Below are positions 36,604 to 45,739 of a stretch of DNA of 64,000 nucleotides, one piece after another. The DNA is from Pontibacter deserti (GTDB lineage: Bacteria; Bacteroidota; Bacteroidia; Cytophagales; Hymenobacteraceae), in the NCBI RefSeq assembly GCF_023630255.1, contig NZ_JALPRS010000001.1, forward strand, positions 930,001 to 994,000, written 5' to 3'. Below the pieces are notes generated by a model. That model did not search any database and was not told the DNA's origin. It worked only from the letters and a program-made list of their open reading frames with translations. Both the position numbers and the translations under genes were made by a program. The number at the start of each line of letters is the position of its first letter. Position 1 is the first letter of the stretch.

Positions 36604-37731
36604 CTACCTCCTCCACCAAACCTTCCCCGGCGCTTTCTTTCCTAAAACTATAGATTCCCCGATTAGCGGAGTAGTCATGGGTACTTTCAAACGCGCAGCT
36701 TCTTTAGTTACTCGTTCTATAGGGTCGGTCCAGGTGTGCATGGCCAGGGCGAAGGCACCCCAGTGGATGGGCATGAGCAGTTTGCCTTTCAGGTCGAGGT
36801 GGGCCTGCACGGTTTGCTCGGGCATCATGTGTATGTTGGGCCATAGCTCGTTGTACTGGCCGCACTCCATCAGGGTAATATCGAAGGGACCATACTTGCT
36901 GCCGATTTTGGCAAAACCAGGAAAGTAGCCGGAGTCGCCGCTGAAGAAAATCCTGTCTTCCTTACCAATGATCACCCACGACATCCAGAGCGTTTTCATT
37001 CTGTCGTCGAAGCCGCGGCCTGAGAAATGCCGCGATGGGGTCGCAGCAAAGGTCAGCCCTTCAAAGGTTGTTTCCTGCCACCAGTCCATTTCGGTTATCT
37101 TTTCGGCTGGCACACCCCAGCGTTCCAGGTGGGCACCTACACCAAGTGCTACATAAAAATGGCCTGTCTTTTTGTTCAGCTCTTTAATAGAGCCATAGTC
37201 CAGGTGGTCGTAGTGGTCATGCGATATCAGCACAGCATCAATCTGGGGCAGCTCTTCCACGGTAATGGGCAGCGCAGAGAAACGTTTCGGACCAATAAAG
37301 CTGATAGGAGAGGCAATGTCTCCGAGCATAGGGTCCAGGAGCAGGCGCTTACCATCTATTTCTACCATAAAAGCTGAATGCCCGAGCCAGGTAACTATAG
37401 TGGCGGTGTCCTGTACGGTGCTGGTAAACTGCCGTGCATTCAGTTTCTTAACCGGTACTTCCCAGTCAGGCACCTGGTTATCATTATTCCCGAATATCCT
37501 GGCCGAAAAGATCTTTACAAACCCCTTAAAGCCGATGTCCATGTTCGTTTCAACAGGGTTTCGGAACTGCCCGTCTTTATAGTTTGGCGATTGCTGCATG
37601 GTCTTCAGGCGCGCACCCTTGGCCTCGGCACCAAACTGCGGCGATAACTTCAGGAAAGCGCAGCCAGAGGCCAGGGCCGCAACTATAAGCAGGCCAAGTG
37701 CAAAGAGGGTAATTCTGATCTTTTTCTTCAT
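36604..37731 (-). CDS. MBL-fold (NAPE-PLD-like) metallohydrolase lipoprotein
   Basis: A 375-residue enzyme. The signal ends in LASGC, so Cys24 is lipidated and the protein is an envelope lipoprotein. The metallo-beta-lactamase domain (about 108-350) has TWLGHSAFMVEIDGKRLLLDP, the metal motif HDHYDHLD (171-178), GDSGYFPGF and PIHWGAF. This arrangement is that of the UlaG/NAPE-phospholipase D branch, so phospholipid or phosphodiester cleavage is likely (inference). It lies just upstream of the exonuclease gene on the same strand, with a 52-base gap. Confidence 0.9.
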   Translation of the reverse strand: MKKKIRITLFALGLLIVAALASGCAFLKLSPQFGAEAKGARLKTMQQSPNYKDGQFRNPVETNMDIGFKGFVKIFSARIFGNNDNQVPDWEVPVKKLNARQFTSTVQDTATIVTWLGHSAFMVEIDGKRLLLDPMLGDIASPISFIGPKRFSALPITVEELPQIDAVLISHDHYDHLDYGSIKELNKKTGHFYVALGVGAHLERWGVPAEKITEMDWWQETTFEGLTFAATPSRHFSGRGFDDRMKTLWMSWVIIGKEDRIFFSGDSGYFPGFAKIGSKYGPFDITLMECGQYNELWPNIHMMPEQTVQAHLDLKGKLLMPIHWGAFALAMHTWTDPIERVTKEAARLKVPMTTPLIGESIVLGKKAPGKVWWRR

Positions 37732-38042
37732 CAGGTATAGTCAAAATAAAGGTAGCATGTACAGCAGGTATCTGCGCACGTTCGACGAACTATCAATCTC
37801 CGGATTTACAAATTATAACCTCCTGCAAAGGTAGATGTTAAAAGTTTACAGTTGTTCACCAGCGGGTATATCAGGTTTAAGTGTAAAATCAAGTCGTTTA
37901 CTGGTAACTATAGTTTGTAAGAGCTTTATAGTAAATTGATTAAGTGCATAAGTAAATGTGATACGTACAATAAAAAGGAGCGCCGGTGTGTGGTTAACAA
38001 GTCAGAAACATCAGGTTTATACTTTAAAACAAGGAGGTACCA
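37732..38042. other. Intergenic region between divergent genes
   Basis: About 310 bases carrying the promoters of the MBL-fold gene and of the FAD oxidase. The only notable site is the strong AAGGAGG before the oxidase start. No gene is seen. Confidence 0.5.
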
Positions 38043-39482
38043 ATGAGCAACATGTTTACAGTGGGTACGCTCGAAGGGGCAACCACACAACTCTCAGCCG
38101 AGGAGATCAATGCACTTGCAGCCAGTTTACGAGGCCAGCTCCTGACACCGGAGGCAGCAGGGTATGATGCGGCCAGGGTTATCTGGAACAGTATGATAGA
38201 CCGGCACCCGGGCCTGATCGTGCGCTGCGCCGGCGTAGCCGATGTGATACAAGCTGTAAATTTTGCGCGAACACATGAGCTGCTGCTGGCAGTGCGGGGC
38301 GGAGGCCATAACATTGCCGGTAATGCTGTATGTGACAAAGGCCTGCTGATCGACCTTTCGCAGATGCGCTCTGTACGGATAGACCCGGAAAATCATACAG
38401 CGCGTGTAGAGCCCGGCTGCACCCTGGCCGACTTCGACCACGAAGCGCAGGCTTTCGGGCTGGCAACCCCGCTTGGCATTAACTCAACTACCGGTGTGGC
38501 AGGTCTTACACTGGGCGGCGGCTTTGGCTGGCTTAGCCGCAAGTATGGCATGACCGTAGATAACCTGCTTTCTGCCGACGTAGTGACTGCCGATGGTAAG
38601 CTGGTGCACGCCAGTAAAAAGCAGCACCCGGACCTGTTCTGGGCCATACGTGGCGGAGGCGGTAACTTTGGGGTAGTTACATCTTTTGAGTTTCAGCTGC
38701 ACCCGGTGGGGCCGGAGGTATTGTCTGGTTTAATTGTACACCCTTTTGAGGATGCAAAAGAAGTACTGCAGTTCTACCGCCATTATGCCCATACGTTGCC
38801 CGATGATACCGCTGTGTGGGTGGTACTACGTAAAGCACCGCCGTTGCCTTTTCTGCCGGAAGAATGGCATGGCCGGGAGGTAGTGGTATTAGCAGCCTGC
38901 CACATAGGCGACATGGCAAAAGGAGAAAAGATACTGGAGCCACTGCGCAGATGGGGTAAACCGATAGCCGATGTCATTGGTCCGCATCCTTTTGTAGGCT
39001 GGCAGAAAGCTTTTGATCCGCTGCTTACTCCGGGAGCCCGCAATTACTGGAAATCACACAACTTTACTGAGCTGAATGACGGAGCCATTGATTTGATGAT
39101 CGACTATGTGCACCGCCTGCCATCGCCGCACACCGAGATTTTCCTGGGTCAGGTAGGTGGCCAGATGGAACGTGTGGGTGAGACTGAAACAGCTTATCCG
39201 CACCGCGATGCCAGCTTTATCATGAACGTGCACGCCCGCTGGGAAACCGCTGCTGAAGATAACGACAGCATTCGCTGGGCACGAGCCTTCTTCAAGGATT
39301 CGGCAGCCTATGCCACAGGTGGGGTGTATGTCAACTTCCTGACCCAGGATGAAACAGAGCGCATTCAGGCAGCTTATGGCCCTAATTACGACCGCCTGGT
39401 GGAAGTGAAGACCAAGTACGACCCGGACAATCTCTTCCGCTTTAACCAGAACATCAAACCCAGCACAGTGGCGCTGCATTAA
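38043..39482 (+). CDS. FAD-dependent oxidase, berberine-bridge-enzyme (BBE)-like
   Basis: A 479-residue flavoprotein. The FAD-binding PCMH domain (about 35-210) contains RGGGHN with His89, the residue expected to bind FAD covalently, and GGGFGWLSRKYG. The C-terminal BBE motif is YDPDNLFRFNQNI. The second cysteine link of bicovalent BBE enzymes is absent, so attachment is probably through His only. Members oxidise sugars, alcohols or lactones to make H2O2; substrate unknown. No signal peptide is present. GC content is clearly higher than neighbours, and AAGGAGG lies 5 bases before the ATG, both unusual here and hinting at transfer. Confidence 0.9.
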   Translation: MSNMFTVGTLEGATTQLSAEEINALAASLRGQLLTPEAAGYDAARVIWNSMIDRHPGLIVRCAGVADVIQAVNFARTHELLLAVRGGGHNIAGNAVCDKGLLIDLSQMRSVRIDPENHTARVEPGCTLADFDHEAQAFGLATPLGINSTTGVAGLTLGGGFGWLSRKYGMTVDNLLSADVVTADGKLVHASKKQHPDLFWAIRGGGGNFGVVTSFEFQLHPVGPEVLSGLIVHPFEDAKEVLQFYRHYAHTLPDDTAVWVVLRKAPPLPFLPEEWHGREVVVLAACHIGDMAKGEKILEPLRRWGKPIADVIGPHPFVGWQKAFDPLLTPGARNYWKSHNFTELNDGAIDLMIDYVHRLPSPHTEIFLGQVGGQMERVGETETAYPHRDASFIMNVHARWETAAEDNDSIRWARAFFKDSAAYATGGVYVNFLTQDETERIQAAYGPNYDRLVEVKTKYDPDNLFRFNQNIKPSTVALH

Positions 39483-39542
39483 TGTCGGTATTGCTTGGTT
39501 GAGTATAGTATGTGGTTGGATAACGCCAATTAGTTATAACCT

Positions 39543-39752
39543 ATGGAGAAGAAGAAATACCTGTGCAGGTGGGGCGACTGGGACGACCGCGCCATCAACA
39601 CCTATGATACCAGGGAAAAAGAAGTAACCGAAGACTACTTTACAAGCGCCAACGGCTACGATCCGGAAGATATTGATGCTGTTGCGACTTTGGAAGTAGG
39701 GGAAGAGTGTGACATTTCAACGGGTAACCAGATCGTTACCAGGATCAGCTGA
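39543..39752 (+). CDS. Hypothetical small acidic protein
   Basis: A 69-residue soluble protein rich in Asp and Glu (RWGDWDDRAINTYD, NGYDPEDIDAVATLEVGEECD). No family is recognised. It follows the FAD oxidase by 60 bases and has its own terminator, which it shares with convergent mnmE. Confidence 0.6.
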   Translation: MEKKKYLCRWGDWDDRAINTYDTREKEVTEDYFTSANGYDPEDIDAVATLEVGEECDISTGNQIVTRIS

Positions 39753-39769
39753 GGTGGGCTGTAAACTAT

Positions 39770-39799
39770 AAAGCCCTCTTGTTGTGGCAGGAGGGCTTT
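39770..39799. terminator. Bidirectional terminator between the small gene and mnmE
   Basis: AAAGCCCTC pairs with GAGGGCTTT around a 12-base loop, with T-rich sequence after it. Confidence 0.75.
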
Positions 39800-39821
39800 A
39801 TTGTTTTTGAGAATTTGTAGG

Positions 39822-41201
39822 TTACTTGCCGATGCAGAACTTAGTAAAAATGTTGTCCAGTAAATCGTCTGTTGTGATCTCGCCGGTGATCTCACCTAAA
39901 CTATAAAGTGCTCGGCGAATATCGGCTGCTACCAGATCGCCGCTCATACCTAGGGCCAGCCCGTGCAGCACATCATCCAGGGCAGCGTAGGTTTTGTTCA
40001 GGCTGTCTACGTGGCGGAGGTTGGTAACTATAGTTTGCTGCTGTGTGTTTAGCTTGCCGATGTTTACTTTTTCTATTAGTGTATCTTTAAGTGCATCCAT
40101 GTTTGCTCCTTCTGCCGCCGATATCTTCACTAGGTCTTCTATGTTGTCGAAAGCTGCAAGTTTAGTAGGGGAGGCTTCATCTATTTTATTCGCCACAGCA
40201 AGCACCGGAAGCTTTTTAGGGTTTAGCTGCTCCAGTTCGGCCTGTACTTCTTCTGGTGTAGTGGTGGTAATATCAAACAGGTAAATGATCAGCGACGACT
40301 GGCTCAGCTTCTGCAGGGTGCGCTCCACACCTATAGCTTCTACCTTATCTGTCGTTTCGCGGAGGCCGGCGGTATCTATAAACCGGAAGGTAATACCGCC
40401 CAGGCTAATCTCATCTTCAATAAAATCGCGGGTTGTACCAGGTACATCTGATACAATGGCTTTTTCCTCGTTCAGCAGCTGGTTCAGGAGGGTAGACTTA
40501 CCGGCATTGGGTTTACCAACTATAACCGTAGGCACACCATTCTTGATCACGTTGCCTACTTCAAACGACTTCAGTAGTTCCCTGATAATGCGCTGTATGT
40601 TGAGGATGAGGCTACGTAGCTGGTCGCGGTCAGCAAACTCAACATCTTCCTCGCCAAAGTCCAGTTCCAGCTCAATCATAGAGGCAAAGTGTACGAGTTC
40701 AGCACGCAGTCTTTTAATTTCCTGCGAAAATCCACCCCGCATCTGTTTCATAGCCACTTCATGTGACAGGGCAGAATCAGATGCGATCAAGTCGGCTACA
40801 GCTTCGGCCTGCGCCAGGTCAAACTGCCCGTTCAGGAAAGCACGTTTTGTAAATTCACCGGCATTGGCCAGGCGGGCACCATGTTTCAGAAATAGCTTCA
40901 CGATCTGCTGCACAATGTAGTCTGAGCCATGACAGGAGATCTCCACCACGTTCTCTTTGGTATAGGAGTGGGGCGCTTTAAACAGCGACACCAGCACTTC
41001 ATCCACAATCTTACCTTCATCGCGGATGGTACCGAAATGAATGGTATGTGATGGTTGCTGCTCCAGGTTTTTGCCTTTAAATACACGCTGGGTTATAGTT
41101 ATGGCCTCCGGACCAGAAAGACGGATAACGGCAATAGCGCCAGCACCGGGTGCTGGCGCTACGGCTACTATCGTATCGTTAGAAAGTATATTCGTATTCA
41201 A
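39822..41201 (-). CDS. mnmE: tRNA modification GTPase MnmE
   Basis: A 459-residue enzyme that with MnmG makes the cmnm5/nm5 modification at tRNA uridine 34. The N-terminal formyl-THF-binding domain includes GAIAVIRLSG. The inserted G domain has P-loop GKPNAGKST, DVPGTTRDFIEDE and NKID, within the helical domain. The C-terminus ends with FCIGK, whose cysteine is the catalytic residue conserved in all MnmE. Length is normal. Downstream of the repeat-filled region and unlinked to mnmG here. Confidence 0.98.
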   Translation of the reverse strand: MNTNILSNDTIVAVAPAPGAGAIAVIRLSGPEAITITQRVFKGKNLEQQPSHTIHFGTIRDEGKIVDEVLVSLFKAPHSYTKENVVEISCHGSDYIVQQIVKLFLKHGARLANAGEFTKRAFLNGQFDLAQAEAVADLIASDSALSHEVAMKQMRGGFSQEIKRLRAELVHFASMIELELDFGEEDVEFADRDQLRSLILNIQRIIRELLKSFEVGNVIKNGVPTVIVGKPNAGKSTLLNQLLNEEKAIVSDVPGTTRDFIEDEISLGGITFRFIDTAGLRETTDKVEAIGVERTLQKLSQSSLIIYLFDITTTTPEEVQAELEQLNPKKLPVLAVANKIDEASPTKLAAFDNIEDLVKISAAEGANMDALKDTLIEKVNIGKLNTQQQTIVTNLRHVDSLNKTYAALDDVLHGLALGMSGDLVAADIRRALYSLGEITGEITTDDLLDNIFTKFCIGK

Positions 41202-41319
41202 GTTGTTGCTGTTAATCAGAATACAAATTTACGAAGTTATCTGATGTTGTCGGTTGTATTGTTTTAGTTAAAGTCATTTAGAGCCATAGCTAGAAATCTA
41301 TTTCAGCTTATAGTTGTAG

Positions 41320-41935
41320 TTCCTACTTTGTCATTTTGAGCCTCAGTGAGAAATTTTTATGTCCTATAGTTGGCTATAGTTGAAACCTGATCCAAGCTAT
41401 ACTTCCATAGTTACCTCCAATCCTGAGAGCTCTACTTGCCTATAGTTATCATGGTTAGCTTTGGTGCCCTCAAGGCCGGGAGGCCCCGTCTTCGGGCATC
41501 GCGCGGTGTACATTTCCTTTGCTCGTACCTCGCAATGCTTTCAGCACCGGAAATCTACAAGGCGCTCAACCCAAAGACTGAGATCATTTCGATAGAAGCT
41601 GCTATAGTTTGAAGAGATGCTATAGTTGTATAGCTTTATCGTGGTTGTAGTTCCGTAGGGACAGGTCGAGACCTGTCCGCTCATGGAGCTGTATCTATTG
41701 AACTATAACTGATGAATAGGCAGCGGCAGAAAGTCCCCCTTTGAAGGGGGCAGGGGATGTCCAACAGCAATTATAGAACTATAAATTAAGCTATAGCAGC
41801 ACAGAAAGTGTCCCCTAGAGGGGACTATAGGGGTGTTAAAGCAGCAACTATAGAACTATAAAACTAACTATAGCAATAACAGAAAAACTCTCCGCCTTAG
41901 ACAAGGAGGGGAAGGGGTGGTTGGACCGCTATAGA
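41320..41935 (+). repeat. Composite dispersed repeat, copy C
   Basis: The core at 41393-41690 matches copy B directly and copy A inverted. AAATCTACAAGGCGCTCAAC is at 41551-41570 and the palindrome variant at 41659-41678. Satellites downstream are two short hairpins, GTCCCCCTTTGAAGGGGGC near 41733 and GTCCCC-TAGA-GGGGAC near 41810, and CTCCGCCTTAGACAAGGAGG at 41889-41908, the complement of the satellite in copy A. TGTCATTTTGAGCCTCAGTG precedes the core at ~41329. Confidence 0.85.
41659..41678. repeat. Palindrome of repeat copy C
   Basis: GGACAGGTCGAGACCTGTCC: nine-base arms identical to copy A around a changed central dinucleotide (GA instead of GC). Confidence 0.9.
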
Positions 41936-42084
41936 AGTATAGCCAGTGCCTTTACTATACCTATCCCTGCCGGGCCAGTTGCATCAGGAGATGCAATACT
42001 ATTCTAAGTCACGAGTCTGGAGACTCGCGCCAGCCGTAATATAAATCCTGAAAATTCTGACTCAGACAGATTAAAATTCAGCAC

Positions 42085-42627
42085 TTACTTCCGTTTCTCG
42101 TACTCCTGCCACGTCATGGTTTTGTGGAAGTTCTCGCCGAAGTAGCGGATGATCTTGGTAAAGGCTGCTTTGTCGAGGTAACCGGGAACAGGGGAGAGCA
42201 TGTTCATCTTCTCATCCAGATAGACAGTAGTAGGATAGCTCATCTGGCCATTTAATAAAGCCAGTGCCAGCTCATGGGATTTATACTCTGGTTTGTAAGT
42301 ATAGGTATGGCCTTTTACTGTTATAGGTTCTTTTCCTTCGGCATCCAGTTTTACGGCATAATAATTCTTATTGATGTATGCCACTACTTCCGGATCGGAG
42401 AAAGTTGATTTGTCCATCTTTTTGCACCAGCCGCACCAGTCGGTATACACATCGATGAAGATCTTGCGGGGCTGTTTCTTCATCTTTGCTTCGGCCTCTT
42501 CCATAGTAAGCCATTTTATAGTTTCAGCTTTGCTTTTCTTTCCATTATCAGGTGAGGGCGCAAATGTAAAAGCTGAGATTCCGGAGAGCAGAACCAACAG
42601 CGTTAGAAAAGTATAAACTGGTTTCAT
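42085..42627 (-). CDS. Thioredoxin-fold protein with CGWC motif
   Basis: A 180-residue exported protein. The signal peptide ends near SAFTFA (residue ~24). The domain begins WLTMEEAEAKMKKQPRKIFIDVYTDWCGWCKKM; CGWC is the redox-active pair, and MSYPTTVYLDE contains the cis-proline. It resembles the DUF255/thioredoxin_7 branch with a periplasmic disulfide reductase or chaperone role (inference). The metal-transport permease gene ends 65 bases upstream on the same strand, so readthrough is possible. Confidence 0.9.
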   Translation of the reverse strand: MKPVYTFLTLLVLLSGISAFTFAPSPDNGKKSKAETIKWLTMEEAEAKMKKQPRKIFIDVYTDWCGWCKKMDKSTFSDPEVVAYINKNYYAVKLDAEGKEPITVKGHTYTYKPEYKSHELALALLNGQMSYPTTVYLDEKMNMLSPVPGYLDKAAFTKIIRYFGENFHKTMTWQEYEKRK

Positions 42628-42692
42628 AGCAGGATGATTTTTAAGCGTAACACAAAGAATAACCGAAAACAGTTTCTTAACGATGAAGCTTT

Positions 42693-43565
42693 TTAAACTG
42701 GTATGGCTTTTCTGTTTTTAAATAGCAAACCATGCGTAGGCGAGAACAGGAAAGCCAAACCAAATTCGATACCTGTAATAGTAGCAATGGCTCCGGCAAT
42801 AGAACCATCGAGCCAGTACGCCAGGTAATATCCTGCTACAGACGCTACTATACCACAGATTACAGCTAATACCAACATCTGCTTAAAGTTATCGGTAAGC
42901 AGGTAAGCTGTAGCCGGCGGACCAACCAGAAAGGCAACTACAAGTATAGCACCCACCGACTCAAAAGAGGCCACTGTGGTTAGCGATACTGCGGTCATGA
43001 GCAGGTAATACCAAAGCGTGGTTGAGATTCCGATAGCAGCTGCATAGCCCGGGTCAAAAGCTGTAAGGAACAACTCTTTATAGCCCAACACTATAAAGGT
43101 AATGATAAGTATAGTTACAAAGCTTAGGGTCCAGATGGTGCTGGGGCCAAAGCTGAGGCCGTTTTCAGTAAGCCACAGATCTAAAGGCACATATGCAATC
43201 TCACCGTAAAGTACACAGTCTTGATCTAGGTCTACCTGGCCAGCAAAAACAGAGATAAGTATAATGCCTATCGCAAACAGCCAGGTAAAGGTGATACCTA
43301 TGGATGCATCGGCTTGTACACGGGCATAACGGTGAAAGAACTCGATCAGGAAGGTAGTGATCACGCCCAGTAAACCAGCCCCGATGATCATCGGTATAGA
43401 ATCGCGGGAGCCGGTGAACAGGAAAGCAATTACGATACCCGGAAGCACAGCATGCGAGATAGCATCGCCTACCATGGCCATCCGGCGAAGTATAAGGTAA
43501 CAGCCCAGCAAACTACAGCAGGTTGCTACCAAAGATCCGGTCAATATTATCCAGAATGCATTCAC
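42693..43565 (-). CDS. Metal ABC transporter permease (TroD/MntB/ZnuB family)
   Basis: A 290-residue inner-membrane permease with about eight hydrophobic helices. It opens with the family pattern GSLVATCCSLLGCYLILRRMAMVGDAISHAVLPG, and the C-terminus ends near FLFSPTHGLLF. Together with the fused permease at 43644 it would form the transmembrane channel for Mn, Zn or Fe import. It is the last gene of the operon, separated by 78 bases containing AT-rich repeats. Confidence 0.93.
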   Translation of the reverse strand: MNAFWIILTGSLVATCCSLLGCYLILRRMAMVGDAISHAVLPGIVIAFLFTGSRDSIPMIIGAGLLGVITTFLIEFFHRYARVQADASIGITFTWLFAIGIILISVFAGQVDLDQDCVLYGEIAYVPLDLWLTENGLSFGPSTIWTLSFVTILIITFIVLGYKELFLTAFDPGYAAAIGISTTLWYYLLMTAVSLTTVASFESVGAILVVAFLVGPPATAYLLTDNFKQMLVLAVICGIVASVAGYYLAYWLDGSIAGAIATITGIEFGLAFLFSPTHGLLFKNRKAIPV

Positions 43566-43570
43566 GGTTT

Positions 43571-43640
43571 CAGTTATCAGTTAGCAATTATCAGTAAACA
43601 GTTATTACACAACCCATTCATAATTCGTAATTCATAATTA
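43571..43640. repeat. Short CAGTTA-type and ATAATTC-type repeats
   Basis: Tandem imperfect CAGTTATCAG/CAGTTAGCAATTATCAG units at 43571-43605 are followed by ATTCATAATTCGTAATTCAT at 43616-43635. The second motif recurs upstream of the regulator at 47353-47446. They separate the two permease genes. Confidence 0.7.
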
Positions 43641-43643
43641 TAA

Positions 43644-44927
43644 CTATGGGATTTTGGTGTGGTGCGGGTCCAGGGCAGGGTAGTTCAGTTCTTCCATCAG
43701 TTTCTGCTCCAGTTCCGGGGTAATAATGTGTTCTATCGTTTCTGCGTCTTCGTGCACGTGGTCTGATGCCAGTTGCAGATACTGCGTTAAGTATAACTCC
43801 CACAAGCGGTGCAAACGCACCACACGTTTACCTCTTATCTCACCTTCTCTGGTTAATGCCCAACCGTCAGGGTGCTTTTCTATGTAGCCCTGTCGTTTTA
43901 ATTTATGTAATCCGGTTAAGGCCTGTTTCTTCGGGATGTTCCGGCGGGTAAGTATAGCATCCAGAGTTCTGTTACTGAAGTAGTCTTCGTGCTGTTCGCC
44001 CAACTGGTAAAATAACTTCAGCAGGTTTTCTTCCAGTATCTGTACTTTGTTGTGTCGGCGGCGCATCATCCTGGCAATCCAGCCGCGTTTGGGCGCAAAT
44101 GCAAACGAAAGTATAGCGATCATGGAAACGATAAGTACAATCCAGGGGCCGGTAGGCATGGCCGGGGCAGTATACGAAACAAAAGCACCGGTTATCCCTG
44201 AGAAAGCTCCTATCAGCGCAGCAAGTATAAGCATGATGCCAAGCCTTTCGGTCCAGAAGCGGGCAGCAGCAGCAGGCGTGATCAACATGGCAGCCATCAG
44301 TACAACCCCCACAGCCTGTATACCCACTACTACCGCAAATACAGTAAGGGTAGTAAGCAGCAACTCCAGCGACCGCACCGGGAATCCTATACTTTTAGCA
44401 TATATTTCGTCGAAGCACAGCAGCTTCAGTTCTTTATAAAAGAAGATAGTGGTAACAAGTAAAAGTATAGCCACTGCACTGAATACTACCAGGTCTTCGC
44501 CAACAAGCGATGCCGCTTTTCCGAACAGGAATTTGTCGAGGCCACTTTGTGCAGCGTTGCCGGAATGTTGTATGGCAGTGAGCAGTAGTATCCCAATCCC
44601 GAAGAAAACCGATAATACCAAGCCTATAGCTGTATCTTCTTTAATGCGGGAGCGGGATGTAATGTAATCAATAAGTATAAGTGAGAGCCAGCCGGTTACA
44701 AAAGCGCCCAGCAAAAGTATAAATGGGTTTTTAGTGCCGGAAAGTATAAAGGCAAGACAAACACCTGGTAAAACGGCGTGCGCCACCGCATCGCCAACCA
44801 ATGCTCTTTTGCGCAGCAGCGTAAAACAACCAACCACTGCGGAACTACTGGCCAGCAGCACAGAGCCCAACGTTACATACCGGATATTGGCATCAGCAAA
44901 CGAAAAGAACTCAAAGAACTCTTTCAT
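43644..44927 (-). CDS. Metal ABC permease fused to a DtxR-like C-terminal domain
   Basis: A 427-residue protein. Residues 1-285 are a TroC/MntB-family permease with eight or so helices ([19 protein letters not shown] near the start). Residues ~290-427 are soluble and match a DtxR/MntR-type winged helix and dimerisation domain: [39 protein letters not shown], then [13 protein letters not shown] and [19 protein letters not shown]. The second segment keeps metal-ligand-type residues (His, Glu). This may sense cytoplasmic metal and gate the transporter; that is inference. The ATPase gene overlaps its start by 4 bases, so translation is coupled. Confidence 0.92.
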   Translation of the reverse strand: MKEFFEFFSFADANIRYVTLGSVLLASSSAVVGCFTLLRKRALVGDAVAHAVLPGVCLAFILSGTKNPFILLLGAFVTGWLSLILIDYITSRSRIKEDTAIGLVLSVFFGIGILLLTAIQHSGNAAQSGLDKFLFGKAASLVGEDLVVFSAVAILLLVTTIFFYKELKLLCFDEIYAKSIGFPVRSLELLLTTLTVFAVVVGIQAVGVVLMAAMLITPAAAARFWTERLGIMLILAALIGAFSGITGAFVSYTAPAMPTGPWIVLIVSMIAILSFAFAPKRGWIARMMRRRHNKVQILEENLLKLFYQLGEQHEDYFSNRTLDAILTRRNIPKKQALTGLHKLKRQGYIEKHPDGWALTREGEIRGKRVVRLHRLWELYLTQYLQLASDHVHEDAETIEHIITPELEQKLMEELNYPALDPHHTKIP

Positions 44928-45727
44928 ACTTTCTTCGCTTTAGTCTCGCGGGTCGGGAATTCCTGTTTGCGCAGTAAGTCGCCTACTTTGCTTAACACCG
45001 TTAGTTTACCGCCATAGGTTTGCTCCAGCATTTCCTGGGTCAGTACCTGTTCTGTCGGGCCGGAAGCCACTAAGCGCATGTTCAGTAAAACTACCCAATC
45101 AAAATATTCGCTTGCTGATTGCAGGTCGTGATGCACTACTATAACTGTTTTGCCTTGTGCCCGCATAGTACGCAATAGTTCTATAATAGCTGTTTCAGTA
45201 GCGATGTCTACACCGGCAAAGGGTTCATCCATAAAGTAGATGTCTGCGTTCTGGGCCAATGCTCTTGCCAGGAAAACGCGTTGTTGCTGCCCCCCGGAGA
45301 GTTGTGATATTTGCCGGTCGGCGAAAGCCTGCATGCCTACTTTCTCAAGTGCCTGCATCGCAGCATCTTTATCCGCTTTGCGAGGCCGATTAAACAAGCC
45401 CAGGTTCCCGTAACGTCCCATCAGTACCACATCAAACACCGAAGCCGGAAAATCCCAGTCTACGGATTCGCGCTGCGGCACATAGGAGATACGTTTGCGT
45501 ACTTGTTTTATCGGATCCCCGAAGATGCGAACATAACCGCTGCTGACTGGCAGCAAGTCCATGATAGCTTTTATAAGCGTAGATTTACCGGCACCGTTTG
45601 GCCCGATAACGCCTACCAGCGACCCGGCAGGCAAAGTAAGGTCTACGCCCCACAGTACAGGCTTCCGATCATAACTCACTGTAAGATCGTGTACTTCTAC
45701 TACCGGATTTTCTACATGAAGTATCAT
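44924..45727 (-). CDS. Metal ABC transporter ATP-binding protein
   Basis: A 267-residue ATPase energising metal import. Walker A is GPNGAGKST (about 40-48), signature LSGGQQQR, Walker [13 protein letters not shown], and H-loop VVHHD. It is of full length for the Zn/Mn (TroB/MntA/ZnuC) class. Its 3' end overlaps the fused permease gene by 4 bases. The substrate-binding protein gene ends 12 bases upstream. Confidence 0.96.
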   Translation of the reverse strand: MILHVENPVVEVHDLTVSYDRKPVLWGVDLTLPAGSLVGVIGPNGAGKSTLIKAIMDLLPVSSGYVRIFGDPIKQVRKRISYVPQRESVDWDFPASVFDVVLMGRYGNLGLFNRPRKADKDAAMQALEKVGMQAFADRQISQLSGGQQQRVFLARALAQNADIYFMDEPFAGVDIATETAIIELLRTMRAQGKTVIVVHHDLQSASEYFDWVVLLNMRLVASGPTEQVLTQEMLEQTYGGKLTVLSKVGDLLRKQEFPTRETKAKKV

Positions 45728-45739
45728 GGTGTAACTATT

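Larger units (their letters stand above)
41202..42084. other. Long intergenic region filled by the dispersed repeat (copy C)
   Basis: About 880 bases between the thioredoxin-like gene and mnmE. Apart from ~100 bases upstream of mnmE and ~150 at the right end, it is repeat copy C with its satellites. No gene is supported. Confidence 0.7.

Noticed and set aside
38127..39479. Several frames antisense to the FAD oxidase
   Set aside because: All overlap a well-supported enzyme gene and only reflect its high GC content.
40285..40920. 211-codon frame antisense to mnmE
   Set aside because: Shadow of mnmE; Ser/Arg-rich translation typical of antisense frames.
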